DNA of 64,000 nt from Natronospirales bacterium. Lineage in GTDB: Bacteria; Pseudomonadota; Gammaproteobacteria; Natronospirales; REEB76. Where the stretch lies: contig JAJYUH010000006.1 of NCBI GenBank assembly GCA_021792635.1, positions 1-64,000 on the forward strand. The letters are read 5' to 3'. The stretch's first letter is position 1; every line of letters begins with the position of its first letter. Below the pieces are notes generated by a model. The model worked only from the letters and a program-made list of their open reading frames with translations, made no database searches and was not told the DNA's origin. A program made the translations under genes and the position numbers. This document shows, piece after piece, positions 49,434-57,679 of this stretch.

Positions 49434-51587
49434 TCAAAGCAGGGTGAGGTTGGCGTAGGCTACCACGAGCCATTTCGAGCCGGTGGACTTGAAATTCACC
49501 TGCACGCGTGCATGGGGTCCGCTGCCCTCGCAATCCAGCACCACACCCTCACCGAAGCTGGGATGTTGCACGCGCTGGCCAAGATTCAAGCCCGCGGGCG
49601 CATCCGCCCGGCGTTCGCCGGGCACAGCAAAAGCCCGGGATACCTGCACCCGCGGGCGAATTTCTTCCAGAAGTTCAGCGGGGATTTCCCGCAGGAAACG
49701 CGAGGGCACGCCGTAGTGTTCCCTGCCGTGCAGCCGGCGGCTTTCGGCGTAACTGAGGTACAGTTCCCGCATGGCGCGGGTCATGCCCACGTAACACAGG
49801 CGTCGTTCTTCCTCGATGCCTTCCAGATCATCACTGGAGCGTTCGTGTGGAAACAGGCCGTCCTCCAGGCCGCAGATGAACACCAACGGGAATTCCAGGC
49901 CCTTGGCGGAATGCAGCGTCATGAGTTGCACGCAGTCTTCCCATGCCTGTGCCTGACCTTCGCCCGCTTCCAGTGCGGCATGGGAAAGAAACGCGGACAA
50001 CGGTGTCATGCCCTGCAAATCCTCCGCCCGGAATCCGCGGGCCGCGCTCACCAGTTCCTGCAGATTTTCCACACGTGCCTCACCGCGCTCGCCTTTCTCC
50101 GCCTGGTAATGCCGCACCAGCCCGCTGGTGTGGATGACATGATCCACCTGCTCGAAAAGCTCCAATCCGCGCACGTCCCTGTCCATGTCATCAATGACCC
50201 TGGCAAATCCGGAAAGCGCGCCTTGCACGCGCGCCGGTGCATTGTCCCCGTGCAGCACGGCGCGCAGGACACTCCACAGGGAAATACGTTCACGGTGGGC
50301 CGTATCGCGCAGCGTATCCAGCGTGCGCGTGCCGATACCGCGGGTAGGCAGATTGATGATGCGCTCGAAGGAGGCATCGTCGTCGCGGTTTTCAAGCAGG
50401 CGCAGGTACGCCAGCGCGTCCTTGATTTCCTGGCGCTCGAAGAACCGCGGCCCGCCGTAAACCCGATAAGGAATGCGCTCGGCCAGCAGCCGTTCCTCGA
50501 ACACCCGCGACTGGGCGTTGGAGCGGTACAGCACGGCGATGTCATGGCGTGCTCCACCCTGCTCCTGCCACCGCTTGACATGCTCAAGGACGAACTGCGC
50601 TTCCTCCTGTTCGTTGTAGGCAGCATACACACGGATCGGCACGCCTTCACTGCCGCTGGTCCACAGGTTCTTGCCGAGGCGCGTGCTGTTGTTGGCAATA
50701 AGCGCATTGGCCGCCTTGAGGATGTTGCCGGTGGAACGGTAGTTCTGCTCCAGGCGGATGACGCGTGTATGGGGGAAATCCTTCTCGAAACGCAGGATAT
50801 TCTCGATCTTGGCACCGCGCCATGCATAGATGGACTGGTCATCATCGCCCACCACGAAAGGCGTGCTCTGCTCCCCGGCGAGCAGCCGCACCCAGGCGTA
50901 CTGGATGGCATTGGTGTCCTGGAATTCATCCACCAGGATATGACGGAAGCGCTGCTGATAATGCGCGAGAAGTGCGGCATCGTCGCGCCACAGTTCCAGC
51001 GCGCGCAGCAGCAATTCGGCGAAATCCGCCAGACCGCCGCGTTCGCAGGCTTCCTCATAGGCGGCATAGGCACGCAACATCTGCCGCTGGAAAGGATCAT
51101 TATCCGGGTGGATATGTTTGACGCGCAGGCCCTCATCCTTGCGGGAATTGATGAACCACTGCACTTGCCGCGGCGGATAACGGGCTTCGTCCAGGTCAAG
51201 GTTCTTGAGCAGGCGCCGGATGAGACGGTGCTGGTCCTCGGAATCGAGTATCTGGAAAGCCTGCGGCAGTTTCGCTTCGCGCCAGTGCTGGCGCAGCAGG
51301 CGGTGGGCTATGCCATGGAACGTGCCTACCCACATGGCGCGCGCGGGTTGGCCCACGAACTGCTCGATGCGCCCGCGCATTTCACCCGCTGCCTTGTTGG
51401 TGAAAGTCACTGCCAAGATACCGTAAGGCGAGACGTGCTCCACCTGGATAAGCCAGGCGATGCGGTGCACCAGCACGCGCGTCTTGCCGCTGCCTGCCCC
51501 CGCCAGTACCAGCACCGGCTTGGCCTCCGCCGTCACTGCGGCGCGCTGCGCCGGGTTCAAGGGCTCAAGAATACTGGTAACATCCAT
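49434..51587 (-). CDS. uvrD: UvrD/Rep-type DNA helicase II
   Basis: A 717-residue superfamily 1A helicase that unwinds DNA 3' to 5' in repair. LNPAQRAAVTAEAKPVLVLA and AGSGKTRVLVHRI are the Q and Walker A motifs; FQDTNAIQYAW (II), VGDDDQSIYAWRGAKIENIL (III), LEQNYRSTGNILKAANALI (IV), MTLHSAKGLEFPLVFICGLE (V) and EERRLCYVGMTRAMREL (VI) are all intact. The C-terminal LGQRVQHPSFGEGVVL segment is the UvrD-type Tudor-like tail, which favours UvrD over Rep. Confidence 0.95.
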   Translation of the reverse strand: MDVTSILEPLNPAQRAAVTAEAKPVLVLAGAGSGKTRVLVHRIAWLIQVEHVSPYGILAVTFTNKAAGEMRGRIEQFVGQPARAMWVGTFHGIAHRLLRQHWREAKLPQAFQILDSEDQHRLIRRLLKNLDLDEARYPPRQVQWFINSRKDEGLRVKHIHPDNDPFQRQMLRAYAAYEEACERGGLADFAELLLRALELWRDDAALLAHYQQRFRHILVDEFQDTNAIQYAWVRLLAGEQSTPFVVGDDDQSIYAWRGAKIENILRFEKDFPHTRVIRLEQNYRSTGNILKAANALIANNSTRLGKNLWTSGSEGVPIRVYAAYNEQEEAQFVLEHVKRWQEQGGARHDIAVLYRSNAQSRVFEERLLAERIPYRVYGGPRFFERQEIKDALAYLRLLENRDDDASFERIINLPTRGIGTRTLDTLRDTAHRERISLWSVLRAVLHGDNAPARVQGALSGFARVIDDMDRDVRGLELFEQVDHVIHTSGLVRHYQAEKGERGEARVENLQELVSAARGFRAEDLQGMTPLSAFLSHAALEAGEGQAQAWEDCVQLMTLHSAKGLEFPLVFICGLEDGLFPHERSSDDLEGIEEERRLCYVGMTRAMRELYLSYAESRRLHGREHYGVPSRFLREIPAELLEEIRPRVQVSRAFAVPGERRADAPAGLNLGQRVQHPSFGEGVVLDCEGSGPHARVQVNFKSTGSKWLVVAYANLTLL

Positions 51588-51706
51588 ACGGAGATTTTAA
51601 CAGAGGCTTCCTGCGGGTTCCGCCCGTGAATCTTCATTCCTGTGCGGCGCACACTGTCGTCACGCGCCGGCCTTCTTGTACACACGCCGTAACCGGGGAC
51701 GGGGAT

Positions 51707-51907
51707 ATGTGGACGTTCATTCTGTGGATCATTCTTCTCATTATCTGCTGGCCACTGGCATTGCTGGCCCTGGTTCTCTATCCGCTGCTATGGCTCATCT
51801 TGCTGCCATTCCGGCTCGTGGGCATCACCGTGGACGCGGTATTCGATCTGCTGAGCGCCATTCTTCGTTTACCCGCACGCCTGCTGCGCGGGCCGCGGAG
51901 GGTGTGA
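51707..51907 (+). CDS. small hydrophobic membrane protein
   Basis: A 66-residue protein with two closely spaced hydrophobic helices: WTFILWIILLIICWPLALLA and ALVLYPLLWLILLPFRLVG, then a short amphipathic helix and a basic end (LPARLLRGPRRV). Similar small proteins occur in many gammaproteobacteria without a known function. A GGGGAC sequence precedes the ATG at 51707. The mgtC-like gene starts 3 bp after its stop, so both form an operon. Confidence 0.68.
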   Translation: MWTFILWIILLIICWPLALLALVLYPLLWLILLPFRLVGITVDAVFDLLSAILRLPARLLRGPRRV

Positions 51908-51910
51908 ACC

Positions 51911-52378
51911 ATGCTCATAAATAACGACTGGCAAACGCAGCTCATCATCATCGGCCAGGTGATTCTGGCCATGATCCTGGGTGGCTTCATCGGCTTCGAA
52001 CGCGAACTGGCCAACAAGCCGGCCGGTTTCCGCACCCATACGCTGGTGGCGGGCGCCGCCTGCCTGTTCATGGCGGTGGCCGCTGCAGCGGAAAGCGATC
52101 TGCATCTGAGCGGTACCGTAATCATTGATCCGCTGCGTGTGGCCGCCGCCATCGTCGCCGGCGTGAGCTTTCTCGGCGCCGGTACCATCTTCAGGAGCAG
52201 CAGCGATAGCGGCAAGGTGGGCGGACTCACCACCGCCGCCACCATCTGGACTTCGGCGGCGGTGGGTCTCGCCGTGGCCTTGGGGCAACTGATCGCGGCT
52301 GTCGGCGTCACCATCATTACGCTCATCGTGTTGCGCGGTATGTCCTTGCTGGAACGCCGCCACGATCCGGATGCCTAA
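51911..52378 (+). CDS. MgtC/SapB-family membrane protein
   Basis: A 155-residue protein with four to five TM helices. ILGGFIGFERELANKPAGFR and THTLVAGAACLFM form the conserved N-terminal motif, and VSFLGAGTIFRSSSDSGKVG with GLTTAATIWTSAAVGLAVAL the second. MgtC proteins help survival at low magnesium and modulate the F-ATPase in Salmonella; this short form lacks the C-terminal soluble domain of true MgtC. It is probably co-transcribed with the 66-residue membrane protein upstream. Confidence 0.9.
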   Translation: MLINNDWQTQLIIIGQVILAMILGGFIGFERELANKPAGFRTHTLVAGAACLFMAVAAAAESDLHLSGTVIIDPLRVAAAIVAGVSFLGAGTIFRSSSDSGKVGGLTTAATIWTSAAVGLAVALGQLIAAVGVTIITLIVLRGMSLLERRHDPDA

Positions 52379-52445
52379 TCCGCCCAGGAAACTCTGATAA
52401 ACAGCCACCGAACCTCCATGGGCCGCGGGGTTTATACTATTTCCC

Positions 52446-52676
52446 ATGCGCAGCTTCAGCGACGACACGGGACGGGTCTGGCAGGCGGATGTCATCGAGG
52501 CCTCCTACGGCAGCATGAGCATGCTGTTCTCGCGTCTCGGCAGCTTTGACGTGTATCAGAGTCCGCTGGCGGCGGGTAACCGTCTGTCCGCGGAGCACGA
52601 GATCGCCGCCTTCAGCGAAATGGAACTGCGCACCCGGCTGGGGGAAGCGGAATTATGGCCAGGAAGCGTGGGTTAA
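52446..52676 (+). CDS. small conserved protein of unknown function
   Basis: A 76-residue protein: MRSFSDDTGRVWQADVIEAS, YGSMSMLFSRLGSFDVYQSP and the end LRTRLGEAELWPGSVG. Proteins of this size and pattern (F-x-D-x-x-G-R-x-W start, L-R-x-x-L-x-x-A end) recur next to unrelated genes in proteobacteria, but I know of no function. The last 22 bp overlap the start of the PEBP gene, so they are likely co-translated. Confidence 0.68.
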   Translation: MRSFSDDTGRVWQADVIEASYGSMSMLFSRLGSFDVYQSPLAAGNRLSAEHEIAAFSEMELRTRLGEAELWPGSVG

Positions 52677-53233
52677 ACATACGTTTGCCCGCTGGGTTGC
52701 CGTGGTTCCTGTTGCTCATGACGGCAATGCCTCCCGTCGGCAGCGGCGCCTCCGCGATAAACGCCTTGCGGCTGACCTCCACGGCCTACCGGAACCACGC
52801 CGGCATACCGGCGCGTTTTACCTGTGACGGCCGGGATATTTCCCCGCCGCTGGCCTGGTCCGGCGCGCCGGCCGGCACCAGAAGCTTTGTACTCATCCTG
52901 GAAGATCCCGATGCGCCGGACCCGGCGGCGCCGCAGATGACCTGGATACACTGGCTGCTATACGACATTCCGGCGAGCGTGCGCGCTCTGCCGGAAGACG
53001 GTTCCACGCATCTGCCCGCCGGCACGCGCGCAGGCACCAATAGCTGGAAACGTACCGCCTACGGCGGACCCTGTCCGCCCATCGGTCGGCACCGCTATTT
53101 CCATCTGCTCTACGCGCTCGATGTGGTGCTGCCGGACCTGCACGCGCCCGGCAAGGCGCGGCTTGAAATCGCCATGCGCGGCCACGTGCTCGCCGAGGCG
53201 CAGCTCATCGGCACCTACCGGCGCACGCGCTGA
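52655..53233 (+). CDS. YbhB/YbcL-type PEBP-family protein, secreted
   Basis: A 192-residue phosphatidylethanolamine-binding-protein homologue with an N-terminal signal sequence (about residues 1-32). ARFTCDGRDISPPLAWSGAP, VLILEDPDAPDPAAPQMTWI, HWLLYDIPASVRALPE and YGGPCPPIGRHRYFHLLYAL are the conserved pieces of the ligand pocket. Bacterial YbhB/YbcL have no firmly known ligand; YbcL of pathogenic E. coli dampens neutrophil migration. GGGGGAAG lies before the ATG. It overlaps the upstream small gene. Confidence 0.9.
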   Translation: MARKRGLNIRLPAGLPWFLLLMTAMPPVGSGASAINALRLTSTAYRNHAGIPARFTCDGRDISPPLAWSGAPAGTRSFVLILEDPDAPDPAAPQMTWIHWLLYDIPASVRALPEDGSTHLPAGTRAGTNSWKRTAYGGPCPPIGRHRYFHLLYALDVVLPDLHAPGKARLEIAMRGHVLAEAQLIGTYRRTR

Positions 53234-53247
53234 CCGGAAGCTCCACT

Positions 53248-53799
53248 TTGAGCCTTCACCCCGCAAGCGAGAACGAAGATTATCGCGCCTCCATCACGGC
53301 CATGCACCGTGAACTCGGCATCCCCCACGATTATGAAAGACGGTTTGCACTGCGGCTGTATACCGAGGCCCGCGAACTCGTTCCCATCGGGACGGATATT
53401 TACGGACGCTTGCAGCAGCTTGCGCCGCGCGCGGCAGAGCACTGGCAGACCATGCGGGCGCGGGCGCAGCAGGACGGCATAGTGCTGCTGGTGGTATCGG
53501 CATTTCGCAGCGTGGATTATCAGCGCGGCCTCGTGGCGCGCAAACTTGCGGCGGGAAGACCTTTGCAGGAGATACTCAAAGTGAACGCGGCGCCCGGCTA
53601 CAGCGAACACCATACGGGCTGCGCCCTGGATCTCACTGCTACGGGCACCGCACCGCTTAAAACCGCGTTTGAAACCACGGGCGCCTTCACCTGGCTGACG
53701 CAACATGCCGGGCATTTCGGCTTCCGGCTCTCTTATCCCCGCAACAACCGCCACGGCATCGCCTATGAGCCATGGCACTGGGCCTGTCTCCCGGACTAA
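53248..53799 (+). CDS. M15-family D-alanyl-D-alanine carboxypeptidase
   Basis: A 183-residue VanY-like zinc peptidase. AFRSVDYQRGLVARKLAAG, PGYSEHHTGCALDLTATG (zinc ligands His and Asp) and AYEPWHW (catalytic Glu and zinc His) are complete. It trims the terminal D-Ala of peptidoglycan stem peptides. I see no signal peptide, so it may act on cytoplasmic muropeptides in recycling. The start is a TTG at 53248, supported by GGAAG 7 nt upstream; the first ATG (53302) would cut 18 residues but leave the domain intact. Confidence 0.88.
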   Translation: MSLHPASENEDYRASITAMHRELGIPHDYERRFALRLYTEARELVPIGTDIYGRLQQLAPRAAEHWQTMRARAQQDGIVLLVVSAFRSVDYQRGLVARKLAAGRPLQEILKVNAAPGYSEHHTGCALDLTATGTAPLKTAFETTGAFTWLTQHAGHFGFRLSYPRNNRHGIAYEPWHWACLPD

Positions 53800-53829
53800 C
53801 CGATCTCCGCCCGCCAACAAGGAGCATTC

Positions 53830-54225
53830 ATGTTTGCTCCCGTCACGGCCCTATACGCTGCGTTGCTCGGCCTGCTGATTGTTCTGCTGGCTATCCGGGT
53901 GACCATGCTGCGCCGCAGATATCGCGTCGGCGTGGGTTGCGGCGACAATGATGCGCTGCGCCTCGCCATCCGTGTCCACGCCAACGCCATCGAATACATT
54001 CCCATCAGCTTGTTGCTGCTGCTGGCACTGGAGCTGAACGGCGGGCCGTACTGGCTGCTGCACGTTTCCGGCATTACGCTCGTGGCGGCGCGACTGCTGC
54101 ACGCCTGGGGACTGTCGCGTTCCGCCGGCACATCCTTCGGGCGTTCTTCAGGAACCGCTCTTACCTGGCTGATCATCATGGCGCTGGCAGTCATCAACAT
54201 TGTGCGCTTCGCGATACTGGCATGA
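53830..54225 (+). CDS. MAPEG-family membrane protein
   Basis: A 131-residue protein with four TM helices. IRVHANAIEYIPISLLLLLA, with Glu and Asn in the second helix, and LLHAWGLSRSAGTSFGR are the hallmarks of the MAPEG family (microsomal glutathione transferases and relatives). It may detoxify lipid peroxides with glutathione, but bacterial members are mostly untested. AAGGAG lies 5 nt before the ATG. Confidence 0.9.
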   Translation: MFAPVTALYAALLGLLIVLLAIRVTMLRRRYRVGVGCGDNDALRLAIRVHANAIEYIPISLLLLLALELNGGPYWLLHVSGITLVAARLLHAWGLSRSAGTSFGRSSGTALTWLIIMALAVINIVRFAILA

Positions 54226-54303
54226 GGCCGCCGGCTTGGTGAATCCGCACCGGCGTATTAAACTTCACGCGTATGCTCCGCCATAAGAGGACCGCATTAC
54301 CCC

Positions 54304-54465
54304 ATGAAAAAAATCATCATCCTCCTCGCGGTCACCATTCTGGGTGGGGTGGGTTGGGAGATGGGGGCGTACTTTGGATTGGGCATGGCGTGGTTCTTGT
54401 CCAGCGTCGGCTCCCTCGTTGGCGTGTATATCGGCTGGCGTATCGGCCAGGCGTATCTCGGCTGA
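54304..54465 (+). CDS. 53-residue glycine-rich membrane protein
   Basis: MKKIIILLAVTILGGVGWEM is followed by GAYFGLGMAWFLSSVGSLVG and VYIGWRIGQAYLG. Two hydrophobic segments with regularly spaced Gly (GGVGWEMGAYFGLG, GSLVGVYIGWRIG) suggest tightly packed helices. Similar 50-60-residue proteins occur singly in proteobacteria with no known role. Coding is supported by the clean frame, the Lys-Lys start and the hydrophobic pattern. The ribosome binding site is weak (AGAGG 13 nt upstream). The cfa gene starts 29 bp behind it. Confidence 0.62.
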   Translation: MKKIIILLAVTILGGVGWEMGAYFGLGMAWFLSSVGSLVGVYIGWRIGQAYLG

Positions 54466-54494
54466 GGCGTCAAGTGGCGTAACCAGGGTTGTCC

Positions 54495-55613
54495 ATGTCG
54501 CAGTCCGGCTTCAGGCGCAGAGTGGAACATTTGCTGGAAGGCACCGGCATCCGGATCGGCGGACCCAATCCCTGGGATATCCAGGTGCATAACGGGGATT
54601 TTTACCGTCGCGTGCTGGCCCACGGCTCGCTGGGTTTGGGTGAATCCTATATGCAAGGCTGGTGGGAGGCGGGGGATCTGGACGGCTTCATCCACCGCCT
54701 GCTCATGGCGAACCTGGAAGAAAAGGTGCTTACCGTGGACAACCTGCTGGGATTTCTGCAGGCCACGGTCTTCAATCTGCAAAAACCTTCGCGTGCTTTT
54801 GAAGTCGGTCGCCGCCACTACGATATGGGCAACGCTCTGTACAAGCACATGCTGGGCAAGCGCCTGGTGTACAGCTGCGGCTACTGGGAAACGGCCGGTA
54901 ATCTGGATGACGCCCAGGAAGCAAAACTGGAACTGGTATTTCGCAAATTGGGGCTAAAACCCGGCATGCGCGTACTGGATATCGGCTGCGGCTGGGGCGA
55001 AGCCTTGAAGCTCGCCGCCGAACGTTACGGCATCAAGGGTGTGGGTATCACCGTGTCGGAACAGCAGGCGGAGTACGCACGCAGGATATGCAACAACCTG
55101 CCCATTGAAATCCGCTTGCAGGATTACCGGCTGCTCGACGGGAAATTTGACCGCATTTTCTCCATCGGCATGTTCGAACATGTGGGCGTGAAGAATTATC
55201 CCGCCTATATGCAGGCGGTGCACCGCTGCCTCAACGATGACGGCCTGTTCCTGCTGCACACCATCGGTGGCAACAAATCGGTGCACGATACCGATGCCTG
55301 GATCGCCAAGTACATCTTCCCCAACGGCATGCTGCCTTCCATCAGGCAGATTGCGGAAGCCAGCGAGGACCGGTTCATCATGGAGGACTGGCACAATCTC
55401 AACGTCAATTACGACAAGACACTGCTGGCCTGGCGGCGTAATTTCGAGAACAGTTGGGAAGAACTGAAAACCCAGTACAACGAAACTTTCCGCCGCATGT
55501 GGTATTACTATCTCAGTACCAGCGCCGCCTCCTTCCGCGCCCGCAAGAATCAGGTGTGGCAAATCGTGTTCTCACCGCGCGGCGTACCCGGTGGGTACAC
55601 CGCGCCGCGTTAA
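54495..55613 (+). CDS. cfa: cyclopropane-fatty-acyl-phospholipid synthase
   Basis: A 372-residue enzyme that adds a methylene group from SAM to the double bond of membrane phospholipid acyl chains. HGSLGLGESYMQGWWEAGDL, RRHYDMGNALYKHMLGKRLV and YSCGYWETAGNLDDAQEAKL form the N-terminal family signature. VLDIGCGWGEALKLAAERYG is the SAM site, and FEHVGVKNYPAYM and FLLHTIGGNKS are conserved catalytic pieces. The ATG at 54495 is used rather than the TTG two codons upstream. An intergenic repeat cluster follows. Confidence 0.95.
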   Translation: MSQSGFRRRVEHLLEGTGIRIGGPNPWDIQVHNGDFYRRVLAHGSLGLGESYMQGWWEAGDLDGFIHRLLMANLEEKVLTVDNLLGFLQATVFNLQKPSRAFEVGRRHYDMGNALYKHMLGKRLVYSCGYWETAGNLDDAQEAKLELVFRKLGLKPGMRVLDIGCGWGEALKLAAERYGIKGVGITVSEQQAEYARRICNNLPIEIRLQDYRLLDGKFDRIFSIGMFEHVGVKNYPAYMQAVHRCLNDDGLFLLHTIGGNKSVHDTDAWIAKYIFPNGMLPSIRQIAEASEDRFIMEDWHNLNVNYDKTLLAWRRNFENSWEELKTQYNETFRRMWYYYLSTSAASFRARKNQVWQIVFSPRGVPGGYTAPR

Positions 55614-55634
55614 GTGCTGAATTTCAAAAGGTAG

Positions 55635-55663
55635 GTTGGGTTGAGACGCAGCCGAAACCCAAC
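55635..55663. repeat. short hairpin repeat behind cfa
   Basis: GTTGGGTT (55635-55642) and AACCCAAC (55656-55663) form an 8-bp stem around GAGACGCAGCCGA. The GTAGGTTGGGTTGAGACGCA type of sequence is a widespread intergenic repeat in proteobacterial genomes. Confidence 0.6.
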
Positions 55664-55689
55664 AAATAAGACTGCACTTGTTTAAGCGG

Positions 55690-55980
55690 GCTGCGACCGC
55701 GTTAATTTGTTGCCGGTTCCCGGACCGGCGGCCGGGTCCATTTCTTTGAGCGCAAAGAAATGGACGAAAGAAACGCTCCCCGGTCACGTGACCGCCGAAA
55801 GCGGCGGTTTCCCTCACGCCTTGCTGCGCTACGGGGTCCGGCCGAGAGGCGGTCCCTCGCCTCACGGCCGGAACGCGGACCTCCTGTCCGCGTCCCTTCG
55901 TTAGCCTTGCTCGCGGCGGCGCTCGGCACGCTCCAACGGGGATTCCGAGAGCACCTCTGGTCATTGTTGTTATAAACAAA
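55690..55980. repeat. intergenic repeat cluster with several hairpins
   Basis: About 290 bp without a gene, made of inverted repeats: CCATTTCTTTG/CAAAGAAATGG (55738-55763, 11-bp stem, loop AGCG), ACCGCC/GGCGGT (about 55789-55806) and GGCCGAGAGGCGG-type stems near 55840-55880. I recall similar composite elements (with GGACGAAAGAAACGCTCCC) between genes of xanthomonad and related genomes, but cannot give a name. The minus-strand frame across it is an artefact of its composition. Confidence 0.5.
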
Positions 55981-56179
55981 TACGTCATGCAGCACGGGCT
56001 GATGCTCAATACCTTTTTTTCAGCCTTACCATCACAGACGCTGAAACATAATCCGATCGGCCGACTTCATTCAGCGTCACATAAGAAGCTATTTAGGGTG
56101 TAATGAGGAGATGCTGGTCGTGACTGGAATATTATATCCTGCGGCACATTTACTGTTAGCCGGCAGGAAGAATCGGATT

Positions 56180-56839
56180 ATGACGGAACGTTCAAAGTCT
56201 ATCTCGACCGCTTTAGTCTCAACCGTTGCAAACCACGAGTTGAAAGAAATCGCTGAGATAGCTCTACAGATCACGCTAGACAGAATCGTTAAAGAGGGTG
56301 CTCTTCACGACGTTCCAGTCGTAAAAACTCTGGTTAACATCGTCAAGGCTGGTATATCTGTATCCGAAGAGCTTTTTTTCAGAAAACTTCAACGCTTCCT
56401 AGTCGAGTTGGAAAAAATTCCTTTAAATGAGCGGAATAGGCTCTTGGCCAAATATCCGGATGGTTCTCAAGCGCAAACAGAACTTGGAGAGCAACTACTA
56501 CTTGTTCTTGAAAAATTAGACCAAATCCAAAAGCCAGAAATTCTCGCCAAATTCTTTGCGGCGTTTGTACGCGAAGAAATAGATCTGCAGATGTTCTCGC
56601 GTTTGTCCTACGCGTTGGACCGATTCAATATAGACTTGCTACCAAACCTAAGATATCGGTACGTTCGTGATGGTTCTCCTGTAGACAATTCGGAAGATGT
56701 TTTACACGAACTTGCATTAGCCGGTCTGTTGACCGTGCACTTGTCAACTTCTGGCACTTTGGGTGGCAATGCCATGTACGCGAATAATGAAATCGGCAGG
56801 CTGTTTCTTAAAATAGGTTTTGGAATCCTGGGGCAATAA
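56180..56839 (+). CDS. AT-rich gene, helical protein of unknown function
   Basis: A 219-residue, mainly alpha-helical, cytoplasmic protein: STALVSTVANHELKEIAEIA, VKTLVNIVKAGISVSEELFF and the charged RKLQRFLVELEKIPLNERNR. Then come LAKFFAAFVREEIDLQMFSR and a C-terminal domain with LHELALAGLLTVHLSTSGTL and NEIGRLFLKIGFGI. Proteins of this layout occur scattered in accessory regions, and I know of no function; a defence or toxin-like role is only a guess. AGGAAG precedes the ATG. The codon use is clearly AT-richer than that of the neighbours, and a repeat cluster and an orphan antitoxin flank it, all signs of transfer. Confidence 0.72.
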   Translation: MTERSKSISTALVSTVANHELKEIAEIALQITLDRIVKEGALHDVPVVKTLVNIVKAGISVSEELFFRKLQRFLVELEKIPLNERNRLLAKYPDGSQAQTELGEQLLLVLEKLDQIQKPEILAKFFAAFVREEIDLQMFSRLSYALDRFNIDLLPNLRYRYVRDGSPVDNSEDVLHELALAGLLTVHLSTSGTLGGNAMYANNEIGRLFLKIGFGILGQ

Positions 56840-56918
56840 AGCTGCCGCTACTCAATATACCAAGCGGCTGCGTCAATGAACTCTGCACGAGCGGCGCGAT
56901 GAAACGTGACCGGCGGGG

Positions 56919-57146
56919 TCATCGCTGGATGCGGTCACGCGCGGATGCCATCACCTCGTCCCACGAAACCACATCGTCCGGGTGTGCTTCATGATCAACC
57001 ACGCGCCGGTCAAGCTCAGTCTTCTGGGCAGCGGTTAGTGGGGGAGCTGCATTGTGCTTCGCGATCTCGTCCCAGAGCGCCTCTACCAGCTCAAGCTGGT
57101 CTTCCACATTCAATTGGCGCGCTTCGTCAAGCAGGCGAGTATTCAT
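56919..57146 (-). CDS. orphan addiction-module antitoxin (TIGR02574 type)
   Basis: A 75-residue protein of the 'putative addiction module component' family: LLDEARQLNVEDQLELVEAL, the WDEIAKHN helix, LTAAQKTELDRRVVDHEAHP and the end VVSWDEVMASARDRIQR. These proteins normally precede a RelE/ParE toxin gene. Here no toxin gene follows: only 79 bp separate the stop from the convergent unknown gene. It is therefore a solitary antitoxin, perhaps retained to neutralise toxins encoded elsewhere, or a relic. Confidence 0.82.
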   Translation of the reverse strand: MNTRLLDEARQLNVEDQLELVEALWDEIAKHNAAPPLTAAQKTELDRRVVDHEAHPDDVVSWDEVMASARDRIQR

Positions 57147-57205
57147 AAAGGTAGTATAAACCTACTGCAACCTGCGAACCAATCCCCATATTTGAAAGGC
57201 AGCTG

Positions 57206-57625
57206 ATGTTTGAGCTTCACTCACAGCTCCAAAAAGACACGCTGCCGCTCGGTCGGTTCAGCCTTTGCCGGCTGTTGCTTATGAACGATGCGAATTATCC
57301 TTGGTTCATCCTGGTGCCGGAGCGCGAGAACATCCGCGAGATCCATGAACTCGGCGGCGCGGACCGCCATCAGTTATGGGAAGAATCCGTGGAATTGTCC
57401 CGTGTGCTCACGACGCTGTTCAAGCCCGATAAGCTCAACATCGCCGCTCTCGGAAACCAGGTGCCGCAGCTGCATGTGCATCACATCGTGCGCTATACGC
57501 ATGATCCCGCCTGGCCCCATCCGGTGTGGGGCAGACTGCCGCCGAAACCCTATTACAGTGCCGAAATCCACAAGCTGAATACTCTGCTGTCAAAAAACCT
57601 GGGGGGCACGCTCAAACCGGCCTGA
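57206..57625 (+). CDS. HIT-domain protein
   Basis: A 139-residue member of the histidine triad superfamily. MNDANYPWFILVPERENIRE and QVPQLHVHHIVRYTHDPAWP show the fold; HVHHI matches the HxHxH pattern with only partly canonical spacing, as is common in the proteobacterial HIT subgroup with the WPHPVWG continuation. HIT proteins hydrolyse nucleotide phosphoramidates or dinucleoside polyphosphates. The gene lies 54 bp before nudC, another nucleotide hydrolase. Confidence 0.88.
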   Translation: MFELHSQLQKDTLPLGRFSLCRLLLMNDANYPWFILVPERENIREIHELGGADRHQLWEESVELSRVLTTLFKPDKLNIAALGNQVPQLHVHHIVRYTHDPAWPHPVWGRLPPKPYYSAEIHKLNTLLSKNLGGTLKPA

Positions 57626-57679
57626 CCCGGTTGACGCTATGGGATAATTGCCTCCCGCTTCCCACCCGCCACGGCCTGC

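Noticed and set aside
49512..51629. A 705-codon open frame antisense to uvrD
   Set aside because: It mirrors the helicase gene over its full length and has no recognisable domain.
53830..54465. MAPEG gene and 53-residue gene as parts of one longer frame
   Set aside because: They are in separate frames with stops and a 78-bp gap.
55702..55995. A 97-codon minus-strand frame in the repeat cluster
   Set aside because: It follows hairpin repeat sequence, is rich in Arg/Ser/Pro, and looks like a composition artefact.
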